From NCBI RefSeq assembly GCF_000368565.1, contig NZ_KB849543.1, positions 62,001-126,000 on the forward strand: 64,000 nucleotides of DNA. Reading direction: 5' to 3'. The translations under genes and the position numbers were made by a program. The DNA is from Acinetobacter gerneri DSM 14967 = CIP 107464 = MTCC 9824. Lineage in GTDB: Bacteria; Pseudomonadota; Gammaproteobacteria; Pseudomonadales; Moraxellaceae. Positions 31,583 to 42,250 of this stretch are shown piece by piece (the first letter of the stretch is position 1; the number at the start of each line of letters is the position of its first letter). The notes under the pieces were generated by a model. The model was not told where the DNA came from, ran no database searches, and saw only the letters and a program-made list of their open reading frames with translations.

Positions 31583-34500
31583 TTAACCTACGATTTGAAT
31601 AGTACTTGCGCCTGCTCCAAGCGGTTTCACTTGGATTTGTACTGGAATACGCTCATGCATATCTTGGATATGTGAAATCAAGACGACTTTACGTCCTTGG
31701 TTTTGCAGTTGATCTAATGCATTCATCACGAGATGCAAGGAGGAGGCATCCAATGTACCAAAGCCCTCATCAATAAAGAGTGACTCGATTTTCATCGAAC
31801 CTGATGCCATATTGGCAATCGCAAGTGAAAGCGCCAGTGCTGTTAAAAATGATTCACCGCCTGACAGTGATGCAACCGAACGGGTTTCTCCATCCATATC
31901 ATGGTCAATGATCGCCAGACTTAATGAATTATCCAGACGTTTTAGGGTATAGCGTTGCGATAGCATATCGAGTTGTTGATTGGCATGTTCGAGTAAAATA
32001 TCCAGATTGTACTGCTGTGCATAATCACGGAATTTTTTACCTGTTGAATCACCCATTAATCCTGAAATTTTGCTCCAACGATGTTCTTCAGTGTGGACTT
32101 TAGCAATCTGTTCCGCAAATTGTTTTTGCTTGGCAAGATTTTGTTGATGCATTTCCAATTTGATTTTGAGTTGTTCACGTAGATCAAAGCGTTGTTTGAG
32201 TATTTCGGTATTTTCAACGATCAAATCTTGTAGCTGTTCAAAGCTATTTTTCGGTTGTTGCAATAGATGCTCACTTAGCTGCGACTGCAAGGTTTTGAGT
32301 ACGGTCAATGCCTCAGAAAGTTGTTGCTCTACCGCTTGTATTTTATTGCGAATCTGTTGTTCTTGATTTGGATTGATTTGCAATAATTCATGCAGATCAT
32401 TGAGTTGAAAATCGACATGTTCTTTAAGCCAATCGCTAATATTTGCTGTGATTCTGCTTAAACTTTGCTGATTTTGTTGTGACAAAGCCAATAATTTATC
32501 CAGCTCATTTTTTTGCTGTTCAAAGTTATTTCTCAGTTGATCAAAGCTTTGCTTGATCAGTTGATATTGTTTTTGCTTTTGTTCACGCTGGATATCATGC
32601 TGATTCAGCCATTCATTTGGCTTAACATCATTTAAACCTGTCATGTCAAAGATCAGTTTTGATGCTATTTCAGTATTTTGCTGACCTTTGTGCTTTATCT
32701 CAGTTAAATATTGCTGTGTTTCAACATATTGATGTTCTATGTTTTCTAGCTTGAGTTTTACATGCGTGCTTTGTTGATTGAACTGATCGAGCTGCTGTTT
32801 ATATTGATCGAGCTGATCAAGTTGCAGATTGCGTTGTTTTAACTGTATTAAAATGCGCTGCGCGGTGATGCTGCACTGTTGTTGCCAATGGGCTTGTTCT
32901 GTTTCAGATAGACAAGCAACGATATGTTGAATCTGTGTTTGCCAATTTTTCGCTGTATCGAGCAAATTCGCTGTTTTTTGAATGTGTTGATTGAGCTGTT
33001 GTTGATGTTTTTGTGCCTGTGCAAACTGTTGCAACTGTTGATCAATTTGCAGAATTTGATGCTGATATTGTTGCTTAAATTGCTGTAATTGTGTCTGAAT
33101 ATCAGATTGCAAATGATTGAAATCAATTTGCAATTTAAGCAGATTTAATTGTTGAGTCAGCTCATTTTTTAGCTTAGCTCGTTTTTCATTTTGATATTGG
33201 ATCGCTTGTTGGAGCTGAGCTGATTCTGTAGATTTTTCTGTTAGTTTAAGTTGTAGATTTTGCCAGATTTTAAAGCATTCTCTTTCTTTTTGTTCTGCTT
33301 GCTGTTGTTGCTGCTGTTGCAATTCAAATAAGGCTTTGGAGAGGGCAGAGTCATCTGTTTTATAAGGATGTGATGTGCTTCCACAGACCATACACGGTTG
33401 ACCCTCTTGAAGTTCTGCGCGCAAATGTTCAATGTTTTCAGCATGCAAGAGACGTTGTTGTTGCAATATTTGCTGTAATTTTATTTGCTCATCTTTGCTT
33501 ATTTGATAATTTTGTTCTGCCGTTTTATTTTCAGTTTCTAGCTGTTGTATTTGTGCCGAACATAATTGCAATTTTTCAACGGATTGTGATGATTCCTGTG
33601 ATAAATCAAAGTATTGAAAAAAGCTTTTTTCTAGCCCTTGAAATTGGTTGAAATGATTGATTTTCAACTCTCGATCAAGACGTAATTGATCAAGTTGCTG
33701 TTCAATTTTTTCAAGCGGTCCAAATTGTTCAATGGTTTGCTTTAATTCTGCTTGGTGTGTAGCAAGCTGTGACTCAGTACTCGATAAATCGCCCAGTTGA
33801 TTTTCGAGATGTTGAATATGTTGGATGAATTGCTCAAGTTGTTGGATATGTGCCGTTAAACCTTTATCTAGCGTTGCAAATTGTTGGCTCTGCTGTATAT
33901 CGAAGTTACATTGAGTTTGCTGTTGCTTAAGGACTTCAATTTGACGGTTTAAATCTTGATATTGCTGAGTGAGTGGGTGCTTAACTTGGTCAAAATCCAG
34001 TAATTTTTGCTGAGTTTTTTTGAAATCAGCTGCAAGATACTCACGTTCCTGTATGCAATTGCGCACCTGATTTAAGGATTCTCGATGCGTATTTTCAAAA
34101 TCATGCAGATCATTCAGTGTTTTTTCGGCAGCGAGAAACTGTGTTTTTTGCGTACTAAATTGTTGTTCTAATTCATTAAATCGTTGTTGCTGTTTTACGA
34201 TCTTTGGAGCAAGTTCTTGCTCTGCTGAGCTAAGTTGTTGCTGTTGAAAGGCAACTGAACGAATTGAGGAAAAGATTTCCAGTCTGTTAAGCAGTGATTG
34301 CTCTGTCGATAAATTTTGTTTGGCTTGTTGCTGGGTTTCGACTTGTTGTTGTTTGATGCTGATATCTGCATCAAACTTGTATTTTCTTTCAAACCATTGC
34401 TGTTGTTGTTCTAGGCTTATTTTTACAGATTCTGATGCTTTAAAATCGAGATCGGCTTGTTTAAATTGATTTTCTAAGTGAGCAAAATCTTCATCTGAAA

Positions 34501-35179
34501 GAATTTCGATATGTCCTAAAACATTTTCTAAATCTTTACGCTGACTTGCGACAAGTTTGGTTTTTTCATAAGCCAATTGTCCAATTTTTCCAAAAATAGA
34601 AGAATTGGTCAGATATTCAAGTAATTCACCACGTTCATTATCTCGTGCTTTTAGAAATGCCGTGACTTCAGATTGCGCCAATAAAACAGCACGGGTGAAT
34701 TGTTCAAAACTGAGTTGGGTGATTTTATAGATATTGGCATCTACCGCTTTTGCCTTATCGGCAACGACCACGCCATCCGTTAAACATTTTAAATAACGTT
34801 GTACGCTTTGCAGTTTTCCGTCAGCTTTTTCACGTGAACGTTTAAGTTCCCAACGCGCTAAATAATGTTTCTGGTCTTGAGCGACAAAGCATAACTCTGC
34901 AAAGCCATGGGCCGTACCACGACGTAAAACAGTTTGCGGAGAATTGGTTAAAAGTTCTGATCCATCAACATCCTGCAGTTTGCCATCGCTATCTTTGAGT
35001 CTTGGTATACGATTGAAGAGTGCCAAACACATGGCATCTAAAATGGTAGATTTTCCTGCACCTGTTTTGCCAACGATCGCAACCAAACCTGCATTTGCTA
35101 AAGGTTCTGCTTCAAAATCAATAAAATGTTCACCTGCAAGAGATGCCAAGTTTTTTATACGAATCGATAAAATTTTCAT
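31583..35179 (-). CDS. sbcC: Nuclease SbcCD subunit C (SMC-like ATPase)
   Basis: The 1198-residue ATPase of the SbcCD (Rad50/Mre11-like) nuclease that opens DNA hairpins and processes double-strand breaks. N-terminal Walker A GKTGAGKST, a very long Gln-rich coiled coil broken near residue 595 by the zinc hook CMVC, and a C-terminal signature LSGGESFLTALALSLA plus Walker B SLFIDEGFGTLD are seen. The very high glutamine content of the coiled coil is usual for Acinetobacter SbcC. It starts 9 bases after sbcD stops. Confidence 0.95.
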   Translation of the reverse strand: MKILSIRIKNLASLAGEHFIDFEAEPLANAGLVAIVGKTGAGKSTILDAMCLALFNRIPRLKDSDGKLQDVDGSELLTNSPQTVLRRGTAHGFAELCFVAQDQKHYLARWELKRSREKADGKLQSVQRYLKCLTDGVVVADKAKAVDANIYKITQLSFEQFTRAVLLAQSEVTAFLKARDNERGELLEYLTNSSIFGKIGQLAYEKTKLVASQRKDLENVLGHIEILSDEDFAHLENQFKQADLDFKASESVKISLEQQQQWFERKYKFDADISIKQQQVETQQQAKQNLSTEQSLLNRLEIFSSIRSVAFQQQQLSSAEQELAPKIVKQQQRFNELEQQFSTQKTQFLAAEKTLNDLHDFENTHRESLNQVRNCIQEREYLAADFKKTQQKLLDFDQVKHPLTQQYQDLNRQIEVLKQQQTQCNFDIQQSQQFATLDKGLTAHIQQLEQFIQHIQHLENQLGDLSSTESQLATHQAELKQTIEQFGPLEKIEQQLDQLRLDRELKINHFNQFQGLEKSFFQYFDLSQESSQSVEKLQLCSAQIQQLETENKTAEQNYQISKDEQIKLQQILQQQRLLHAENIEHLRAELQEGQPCMVCGSTSHPYKTDDSALSKALFELQQQQQQQAEQKERECFKIWQNLQLKLTEKSTESAQLQQAIQYQNEKRAKLKNELTQQLNLLKLQIDFNHLQSDIQTQLQQFKQQYQHQILQIDQQLQQFAQAQKHQQQLNQHIQKTANLLDTAKNWQTQIQHIVACLSETEQAHWQQQCSITAQRILIQLKQRNLQLDQLDQYKQQLDQFNQQSTHVKLKLENIEHQYVETQQYLTEIKHKGQQNTEIASKLIFDMTGLNDVKPNEWLNQHDIQREQKQKQYQLIKQSFDQLRNNFEQQKNELDKLLALSQQNQQSLSRITANISDWLKEHVDFQLNDLHELLQINPNQEQQIRNKIQAVEQQLSEALTVLKTLQSQLSEHLLQQPKNSFEQLQDLIVENTEILKQRFDLREQLKIKLEMHQQNLAKQKQFAEQIAKVHTEEHRWSKISGLMGDSTGKKFRDYAQQYNLDILLEHANQQLDMLSQRYTLKRLDNSLSLAIIDHDMDGETRSVASLSGGESFLTALALSLAIANMASGSMKIESLFIDEGFGTLDASSLHLVMNALDQLQNQGRKVVLISHIQDMHERIPVQIQVKPLGAGASTIQIVG

Positions 35180-35188
35180 GACAAATCC

Positions 35189-36442
35189 TTAAACATCAAA
35201 TTCATTTTCAATACGTTTTTGCGCTTCATGAATGAGGCTTTGAAAATCTTTAAAGACCTCATCATCATTTGCATAGCCTTGTTTTTCCCAAATTTGCTGA
35301 AACAGTTTTTCAGGTGTTGGTGGCTCTAAGCTGATATGCGAAAGCTTTTGTTCTTGTTCGCCGGCATTCAAATACTGTCTAGAAATACGCACTAAACGAT
35401 AACGATTTTGCGGTAAAGCATCTTCAAATTGTTGTCTTAAATTGGGCTGTGGAGGCGTATTGGTATGATATTCAATATCTACATATTCACGTTGCTCGAT
35501 GTCCTCGATTTCACCACTGGCTAAGGCTTTGAGTTGCTGAAAGACATCATTTAACTCACCTTTAATTTTATGAAGCTGCACACTGCGAGGGATGTGTAGT
35601 GCTTCAAATTTAAAACGAGAATCGTCATGTTTTGTTGGGTCAATCGTGACTTCAACGACTTGGTGTTTATAATTAACTTCACTAAATGACAGAGGAATAG
35701 GTGAGCCGCTATAACGGATATTGTCTTGACCGACTTTTTGCGGTTTATGTAAATGCCCAAGCGCAACATAATCAATCGCATCATCAAATAAAGAAGTAGA
35801 AAGTGCTTCTTCATTTCCAATGATAATCGGACGTTCAGAATCAGAAGTTTCACCGCCTTGCATATGCGCATGTGACATTAAAATCAAGGCTTGGTCAGCT
35901 GTTTTTCGAGATTGAGCAATCGCAATCAGTTGTTTATGAATGTATGCGATAGCACTTTGACTATTATGGGTTTCTTCATTAAAGCCTGTGATTTCAGCAG
36001 ATCTTAAAAATGGCAGTGCTACACACCATGCAACGACATTTTGTTTTTGATCATAAATAGGAATAATTAAACGCTCTAAATCCAGTTGATGTTCGGCTGT
36101 TTGTCTTAAAACCCCAACCGCTTTTGCATTTTGTTTTTCCAATAATGGCTCAACTTGTTCGATCCGATAACCAGAATCATGATTACCTGCAATCATTAAC
36201 GTTTGCATTTGCGGAGCGAGATGTTGTGCATCTGCTAAAAATTGGTAGAGCTGACGTTGGGCAGAAGAAGCAGGATTGATGACATCAAAAATATCACCTG
36301 AGATCAGCAAGGCATCAGGCTGTTTTAATTTGATCTGATCAAGTAACCAAACTAAAAATTGTTCATGCTCATATTGACGAGAGTGACCATAAAAATACTG
36401 CCCCAAATGCCAATCAGAAGTATGAAGAAAACGTACTGCCAT
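35189..36442 (-). CDS. sbcD: Nuclease SbcCD subunit D (Mre11-like)
   Basis: Mn-dependent exo/endonuclease subunit of SbcCD. Phosphoesterase motifs are visible: HTSDWHLGQ (I), ISGDIFD (II), IAGNHDS (III), and MSHAHMQGGE with ALGHLHKPQ (IV-V). The start is the ATG at 36442, with GGGGGCA before it; an ATG four codons upstream is less likely. It is the first gene of sbcD-sbcC. Confidence 0.95.
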   Translation of the reverse strand: MAVRFLHTSDWHLGQYFYGHSRQYEHEQFLVWLLDQIKLKQPDALLISGDIFDVINPASSAQRQLYQFLADAQHLAPQMQTLMIAGNHDSGYRIEQVEPLLEKQNAKAVGVLRQTAEHQLDLERLIIPIYDQKQNVVAWCVALPFLRSAEITGFNEETHNSQSAIAYIHKQLIAIAQSRKTADQALILMSHAHMQGGETSDSERPIIIGNEEALSTSLFDDAIDYVALGHLHKPQKVGQDNIRYSGSPIPLSFSEVNYKHQVVEVTIDPTKHDDSRFKFEALHIPRSVQLHKIKGELNDVFQQLKALASGEIEDIEQREYVDIEYHTNTPPQPNLRQQFEDALPQNRYRLVRISRQYLNAGEQEQKLSHISLEPPTPEKLFQQIWEKQGYANDDEVFKDFQSLIHEAQKRIENEFDV

Positions 36443-36725
36443 AACTGCCCCCATTGTTAAGTTTTATAGTAGCGAAAATGAGGAATCAAGTTCCAGTCTT
36501 TTAGAGAATTTAAGGTCAAATTATCGTGAAGTGTTTGGCTGACAGTATTTTACTGGTCTAGTAAAATTTGCCTACTCCAATTTGAAAGCCATTTAAAATA
36601 CTCATCTAAGATATAAAAGGCTGATTATTGATTTTCAGATAAAAAGTTCATTCCTATATTTAATTTTTACTATAGTATGTGTCGCTAACAGATATTAAAA
36701 AATTAAAGTCTTATTTGAGAATAAT

Positions 36726-37142
36726 ATGTTCAATAAATTTCTATGTTCAAGTTTCATTTTAACTTCAATTTTTCTTAACTCAGCGCATGCTGACGATGTT
36801 TATTATCAATTTGGCGATACGGCATTGGCTTTTGATCTTGATTCAATTGTCTATGATCTTCCAAATAAAAATAAGTTTGATATCACCGCAACCCGAAAAG
36901 TTGTCGGGCAGGTTGAGACTCAAAACTATACAGGCAATTTTGATGAGGATAATATCACCCAATATCATATGCGTTTTGATTGTAAAAAGAAGACCCTACA
37001 ATTTTTAGACATGATGATAGGTGATAAAAATAATGGTGAAGTCAAATATAAAAACACCGAAAAAGGTCCAGTGATAAAGGCTTTGCAAGGCAGTGATCAG
37101 GATATGCTCAATCTTGTTTGTAGTAATGCAGAGACAGCTTAG
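36726..37142 (+). CDS. Hypothetical secreted protein
   Basis: 138 residues with a signal peptide (about 22 residues, ending AHA-DD) and no membrane segment after it, so it is probably periplasmic. The mature part is beta-rich with two Cys (about positions 91 and 132) that could form a disulfide; it vaguely resembles small surface-adhesin-E-type proteins. No function is assigned. A candidate -10 (TATAGT) lies about 60 bases upstream. Confidence 0.7.
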   Translation: MFNKFLCSSFILTSIFLNSAHADDVYYQFGDTALAFDLDSIVYDLPNKNKFDITATRKVVGQVETQNYTGNFDEDNITQYHMRFDCKKKTLQFLDMMIGDKNNGEVKYKNTEKGPVIKALQGSDQDMLNLVCSNAETA

Positions 37143-37177
37143 TAGACTTTATAGATTTAAAAAGACTAAACCATGAT

Positions 37178-37459
37178 TTGGCATTTTTGATCACACTTGG
37201 AAATGCCTCATCTAGCGAAGTGCGTTCTATGAAATATGCTATAAAAATTGCTCATTTCCTTAATCAATCTGAAATAGCTACAGATGCGATCAAGCGCATT
37301 TATTTAAATAATATAAGAAAAAACATAGCCTTAAGATTGATGGGAGGCATTTTGTTTATATTGTTCTATTTAAATGCTATTCAAAACAACGAAGGTCTAA
37401 ATGTTATTTTTGGAAAAATAAAAGCCAGCGATTCGAGTGATGGTGAAATCGCTGGCTAA
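37178..37459 (+). CDS. Doubtful small reading frame
   Basis: 93 codons (or 76 from an ATG at 37229) with one hydrophobic stretch. No good ribosome-binding site precedes either start, and its last 12 codons coincide with a strong minus-strand terminator hairpin (37423-37457). I see no known family. It may be chance. Confidence 0.25.
   Translation: MAFLITLGNASSSEVRSMKYAIKIAHFLNQSEIATDAIKRIYLNNIRKNIALRLMGGILFILFYLNAIQNNEGLNVIFGKIKASDSSDGEIAG
37412..37457 (-). terminator. Strong minus-strand terminator with no gene in front of it
   Basis: An 11-bp perfect stem (37423-37433 with 37447-37457) is followed on the minus strand by TTTATTTTT. No minus-strand gene lies to its right before 39123, so it probably ends a short RNA (see the ncRNA candidate). 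Confidence 0.7.
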
Positions 37460-37610
37460 AATACTTCTAAAATTGGTTAGGCTGCTATACTAAACCCATC
37501 CTTGAAGCATGTTTTATAGTCTCTTGGAGTGATGGAAGGTCACCGAAATGATTGCGGATGCCAGAGCAATTGTGTCGGTTGCTACGACCTTATACTTATA
37601 TAACGTCAAG
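37412..37610 (-). ncRNA. Candidate structured small RNA
   Basis: Upstream of the orphan terminator lie two abutting hairpins. One pairs CCATC (37496-37500) with GATGG (37531-37535). The other nests three helices: AAGGTC (37536-37541) with GACCTT (37586-37591), ACCGA with TCGGT, and ATTGC with GCAAT. This nested order is unlikely by chance. The minus strand is favoured because only it has a terminator. I found no convincing promoter, and the sequence does not look like 6S, SRP or RNase P RNA. The 5' end is a guess. Confidence 0.45.
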
Positions 37611-37694
37611 AGTTTTACTTTGGTTGACAAGAAATTTAAAAAAAGTTGAATTTTTTTTATAATAGGTAAAATTCTTTCTATTTTGGCGCTAAAG

Positions 37695-38144
37695 ATGCAG
37701 TCTCTACGCAGATACTATTGCTACTTTTTTATCCTTTGTCTAGTCCTGACCATGATTTTTGGTGTCATTGCTGCGGTGTTACCTCAACCTGTGGCTGCAG
37801 CATTAACAGCGTTCCCGTATTTGATTTCGATGATTGGTATTTTATTTATCTTTTTAAAGAAACAAAAACGTGCACCCAGTACTAAAGAGCGTAACCATTT
37901 TGCTTTGGTTTTTGTTTTAATTTTCTTTTTTTACAATTTGGCTTTTGCTTTACTCGGACAGATATTTTTCTCGATGGGTGAACCTGAAGCTTGGCAAAAC
38001 TGGTGGATGCAAATAAGCAACGGGCAGTTCATTTTTATTTTAATTGCTCAATTATTGATCTACATGATACCACTTTATTTAGTCACTTTTTGGTTTTATG
38101 GTAAACAGTCTCACAGAATGGCAGATAAAATGTTTAATTCATAA
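37695..38144 (+). CDS. ABZJ_00895-like small membrane protein
   Basis: A 149-residue protein with four hydrophobic segments (about residues 10-30, 38-54, 72-95 and 112-138). It resembles the ABZJ_00895 family of Acinetobacter membrane proteins, of unknown function. The first ATG of the frame (37695) is used; the upstream TTG at 37683 is less likely. The candidate RNA lies in the region just before it. Confidence 0.65.
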   Translation: MQSLRRYYCYFFILCLVLTMIFGVIAAVLPQPVAAALTAFPYLISMIGILFIFLKKQKRAPSTKERNHFALVFVLIFFFYNLAFALLGQIFFSMGEPEAWQNWWMQISNGQFIFILIAQLLIYMIPLYLVTFWFYGKQSHRMADKMFNS

Positions 38145-38228
38145 TAAATTGCTCAAAAAAAATGCTTTATTAATTGATTTGTAATGCTTATTTTATAGTC
38201 AGGGTGTTTAGATTTTATAGGTGGTGAA

Positions 38229-39134
38229 ATGTACAAAGCCACTGTTTTAATGACAGGTGCTTCGGGCTTTATAGGTAAGCATTTAATAGAATATTTTACT
38301 CAACAACAATATTTGGTGATTGGCTTAAGTCGTAAAACAAATAAAGTTTCACCTAAAAATAATTTGATTTGGGTGAATGATTTTTCTGAAATCCAAACCA
38401 CCCAGATTGATTATGTGATCAATCTTGCAGGTGAAAATATCGGAAACGGTCGTTGGACTGATTTCCGCAAAGATTTGCTGATTTATAGTCGGGTCAATTT
38501 AACGCTAGCACTTTATCAATGGTTAGAAAAGCACGGGATACGTCCTAAGTGCATTATTTCTGGTTCGGCGATTGGCTATTATGGCATTGATCCTAGCGAG
38601 CGCTGGAATGCAGTTTTAGATGAAACTGCTCCTGCACAAGATATTTTTATGTCTGAACTTTGTCAAAAATGGGAAAGTACAGCGCTTAATTTTTTTGAAC
38701 AAAATACTAAAATTATTCGATTGGGTGTGGTCTTCGCTAAACAGGGCGGAGCTTTGGCAAAAATGCTCTTACCGATTAAATTTAATTTATTTAAAAAAAT
38801 TGCGACAGGTCATCAGCCTATCGTTTGGGTGCATATTGAGGATGTGATTCGTTGTATCGAATTTTTATTTAATCATCATTCAACTCAGAAAATTTATAAT
38901 CTCGTCGCACCTGAGATGATTATGCAAAAACAATTTGCAGAAGCTGCTGCAAATATTTTAGGGAAAAAGCCTTTGTTCAATTGCCCAAAAAAATGGTTAA
39001 AACTGCTTTTAGGTGAACAGTCTCAATTGATTTTAAATGGGCAATATGTGATTCCCAAAATGCTGATTCAAGAAGGCTTTCAGTTTAAACATTATGTGCT
39101 TGAACATGCCCTTGAGCAGCTTTTAGACAGCTGA
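38229..39134 (+). CDS. TIGR01777-family NAD-dependent epimerase (SDR39U1-like)
   Basis: An extended short-chain dehydrogenase-type protein of 301 residues. The Rossmann motif TGASGFIG lies at residues 9-16, NLAGENI and GRW(T) follow, and the active-site YxxxK-like region is replaced as in the family (SGSAIGYYG). The C-terminal DUF1731-type segment (AAANILGKK...) is present. The substrate is unknown. The last 12 bases overlap convergent thiO. Confidence 0.88.
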   Translation: MYKATVLMTGASGFIGKHLIEYFTQQQYLVIGLSRKTNKVSPKNNLIWVNDFSEIQTTQIDYVINLAGENIGNGRWTDFRKDLLIYSRVNLTLALYQWLEKHGIRPKCIISGSAIGYYGIDPSERWNAVLDETAPAQDIFMSELCQKWESTALNFFEQNTKIIRLGVVFAKQGGALAKMLLPIKFNLFKKIATGHQPIVWVHIEDVIRCIEFLFNHHSTQKIYNLVAPEMIMQKQFAEAAANILGKKPLFNCPKKWLKLLLGEQSQLILNGQYVIPKMLIQEGFQFKHYVLEHALEQLLDS

Positions 39135-40244
39135 AAGGTATTGTTTCAAACGGTCTGTTGCATAGGCTTGCGGATTGACGATGGTTTTTTCGTTCAACAT
39201 CAATTGGCGAAGTAGACGTGCTGAAGCAGGTCCCATGCACAATCCGTTACGATAATGCCCGAAATTTGCCCATACGTTATTTAAATTAGGCATTTTACCG
39301 ATATAAGGCACGCCATCTGGTGAGCCTGGGCGTAAACCTGCCCATTGTTTTTCGATTGGAAAATTTACCAACTCAGGAACCATTTCAAAACACGCTGTCA
39401 AAATATCCTGTTTGGTTTGCACAGTAGGCTCAGTATTGAAACCGACATGTGCCACACTTGAACCGCAAACAATATGACCATCCATACGTGGAATCAGATA
39501 CATGACCTTGTTCATACACATGGTCGGCAACCAATTGGGCGGTGTTTTAAAGAGCATCATTTGTCCTTGCACAGGTTGAATAGGAATCGACAGTTCGAGT
39601 TGTTCAGCCCATTTTGCAGACCATGCACCTGTGGCTATGATAAATTGATCAGCATAATAATTTTGTCCAGACTTGCTTTTGATCGATTTGATTTGATCAT
39701 TTTCGATATCTAAATGTTCAATCTCGGTATGTTGGTAAAACTGCACATTGGGATGTTGTTTTAGATATTGCTCAATGGATTGAAGCAAACGTGGATTACG
39801 AATATTGGCAATTTCAGGGAAATAAATCGCGTGTTTAAATTGATCAGAAATCAGTGGATTGATTTGTTCTAATTGTTCGCGTTGTAAGTATTCTGCATAT
39901 TGCATAGGTTCTTGATAACGATCTTTATAATCAAGACCTATTTCAAAATCCTCTTCATCAAAGATCAGCATCCCCGTTTCGTGGATTTGAAAATCAATCG
40001 CAGAAACAGGTTGTAATTTGTGATTCCATTCTTGGTAGAGCGTTTTTGCAAATTGTGCAAGTTCATTGACTGCTCGTGGATAGCGCCAAGGATACATCGG
40101 TGAAAGTATTCCACCGCCCGCCCAAGAAGCTGCTTTACCCACTTGTTGTTGATCAAAGATACTGATTTGGCAACCTTGTTCAACCAATTCTAAAGCAGAC
40201 AGTAAACCACTCACGCCTGCACCAATTATGGCGATATGCATCAT
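39123..40244 (-). CDS. thiO: Glycine oxidase ThiO (FAD-dependent)
   Basis: Oxidises glycine to the imine used for the thiazole ring of thiamine. 373 residues: FAD motif IGAGVSGLLSALEL at the N-terminus, GKAASWAGGGILSPMYPWRYP, and a C-terminal GLRPGSPDGVPYIG with GHYRNGL. No TPP riboswitch was seen upstream and no other thi gene is near, so the thiamine role comes from family knowledge. It follows hemB on the same strand, separated by a terminator. Confidence 0.85.
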   Translation of the reverse strand: MMHIAIIGAGVSGLLSALELVEQGCQISIFDQQQVGKAASWAGGGILSPMYPWRYPRAVNELAQFAKTLYQEWNHKLQPVSAIDFQIHETGMLIFDEEDFEIGLDYKDRYQEPMQYAEYLQREQLEQINPLISDQFKHAIYFPEIANIRNPRLLQSIEQYLKQHPNVQFYQHTEIEHLDIENDQIKSIKSKSGQNYYADQFIIATGAWSAKWAEQLELSIPIQPVQGQMMLFKTPPNWLPTMCMNKVMYLIPRMDGHIVCGSSVAHVGFNTEPTVQTKQDILTACFEMVPELVNFPIEKQWAGLRPGSPDGVPYIGKMPNLNNVWANFGHYRNGLCMGPASARLLRQLMLNEKTIVNPQAYATDRLKQYLSAV

Positions 40245-40270
40245 GCACTCTTTGTTATTTAAAGTCGGAG

Positions 40271-40300
40271 AAAATTGCTGATAACCGTAGTTATCAGCAA
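40271..40300 (-). terminator. Terminator after hemB
   Basis: An 11-bp perfect stem TTGCTGATAAC/GTTATCAGCAA with a 4-base loop, followed on the minus strand by TTTTC. It lies 13 bases after the hemB stop. Confidence 0.8.
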
Positions 40301-40312
40301 GTGATTTGAGGT

Positions 40313-41431
<1,119 letters not shown>

Positions 41432-41433
41432 TT

Positions 41434-41931
41434 ATGACTGACTCCCAAAAAAAATGGACTGGTAATATCCACCTCGGTGCAAAAGTGGATATTAATGTTG
41501 TCCTTAGCCAGCTTACTCAAGCATTTAATGCCTCGCCTTATTTTGCCTATAACACCATGAAAATGCGTGTGGTTGATGGTCAGATTCAAGGTTATTTGGA
41601 AATGCAACCGAACCTGATTGGCAATACTGCATTTCAAATTTTACATGGTGGCGTTGCTGCGACCTTGTTGGATAGTATTGGTGGAATTGTTGCGATGGGT
41701 GAGTTGTACCAACGTGCAGAACCTGAAAGTTTGCCAGAAGTGATGAAAAAAGTGGCTCGTATGGCAACCGTGGATATGCGTGTGGATTATCTCGCTCCAG
41801 GTCGAGGTCAGCATTTTATCGCTACAGCTGAAGTGCTGAGAATGGGGCGTAAAGGTTGTACCATGCGGATGCTGATGGTCAATGATGAAGGCAAGTCGAT
41901 CGCTGCTGGAATTGCATCGTATGCTTTTTAA
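41434..41931 (+). CDS. Hotdog-fold thioesterase (YigI/PaaI-like)
   Basis: A 165-residue hotdog protein with the PaaI-type segment ILHGGVAATLLDSIGGIVAMG and a C-terminal hydrophobic strand. Such proteins hydrolyse acyl-CoA or acyl-ACP thioesters; the medium-length insertion around ESLPEVMKKV resembles YigI-type. No catalytic assignment can be fixed beyond the family. Divergent from hemB. Confidence 0.82.
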   Translation: MTDSQKKWTGNIHLGAKVDINVVLSQLTQAFNASPYFAYNTMKMRVVDGQIQGYLEMQPNLIGNTAFQILHGGVAATLLDSIGGIVAMGELYQRAEPESLPEVMKKVARMATVDMRVDYLAPGRGQHFIATAEVLRMGRKGCTMRMLMVNDEGKSIAAGIASYAF

Positions 41932-41963
41932 GCAAATTTAAAGCGATCATACGTATATTAATA

Positions 41964-41996
41964 GAGACATTAAAGAAATTTTAGTGTCTTTTTTTG
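41964..41996 (+). terminator. Rho-independent terminator after the thioesterase
   Basis: AGACATTAAA with TTTTAGTGTCT (one G-T pair), followed by seven T. Confidence 0.75.
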
Positions 41997-42250
41997 ATTG
42001 AAAATTTGACTAAATAGTAAAAAATTTTGATATTTTTCAATATGATTTAGTAATTGAATACTCTGTAGTTACATTTAAATTATCTTAATTTGAGTTTTGT
42101 CGGTAAAATTGCCAGCACAATTGAATAAAAATCGACGTAATTCTACATTTTCATACTTTAGGACATTTTCTAATTCTAAGATATTTAGAATGCAGATTTT
42201 GTGACCTTGTAAAAAGTCTGAACATGTAAAAATAGCATTAGGAATATACG
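41997..42250 (+). other. Long leader before emrA
   Basis: The gap from the thioesterase stop (41931) to emrA is 319 bp. After the terminator the rest is AT-rich with no recognised RNA or gene. It should contain the emrAB promoter and any operator, but no clear MarR-type palindrome was seen. Confidence 0.4.

Noticed and set aside
33241..33651. Cys/Phe-rich short frames on both strands inside sbcC
   Set aside because: They arise from the repetitive Gln-rich coiled-coil coding sequence, not from a real gene.
37412..37610. Identification of the structured region as 6S, SRP or RNase P RNA
   Set aside because: Neither the sequence blocks nor the size and layout of those RNAs could be matched; left as an unnamed candidate.
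40245..40312. TPP riboswitch before thiO
   Set aside because: The gap is only 68 bases and is filled by the hemB terminator; no thi-box sequence is seen.
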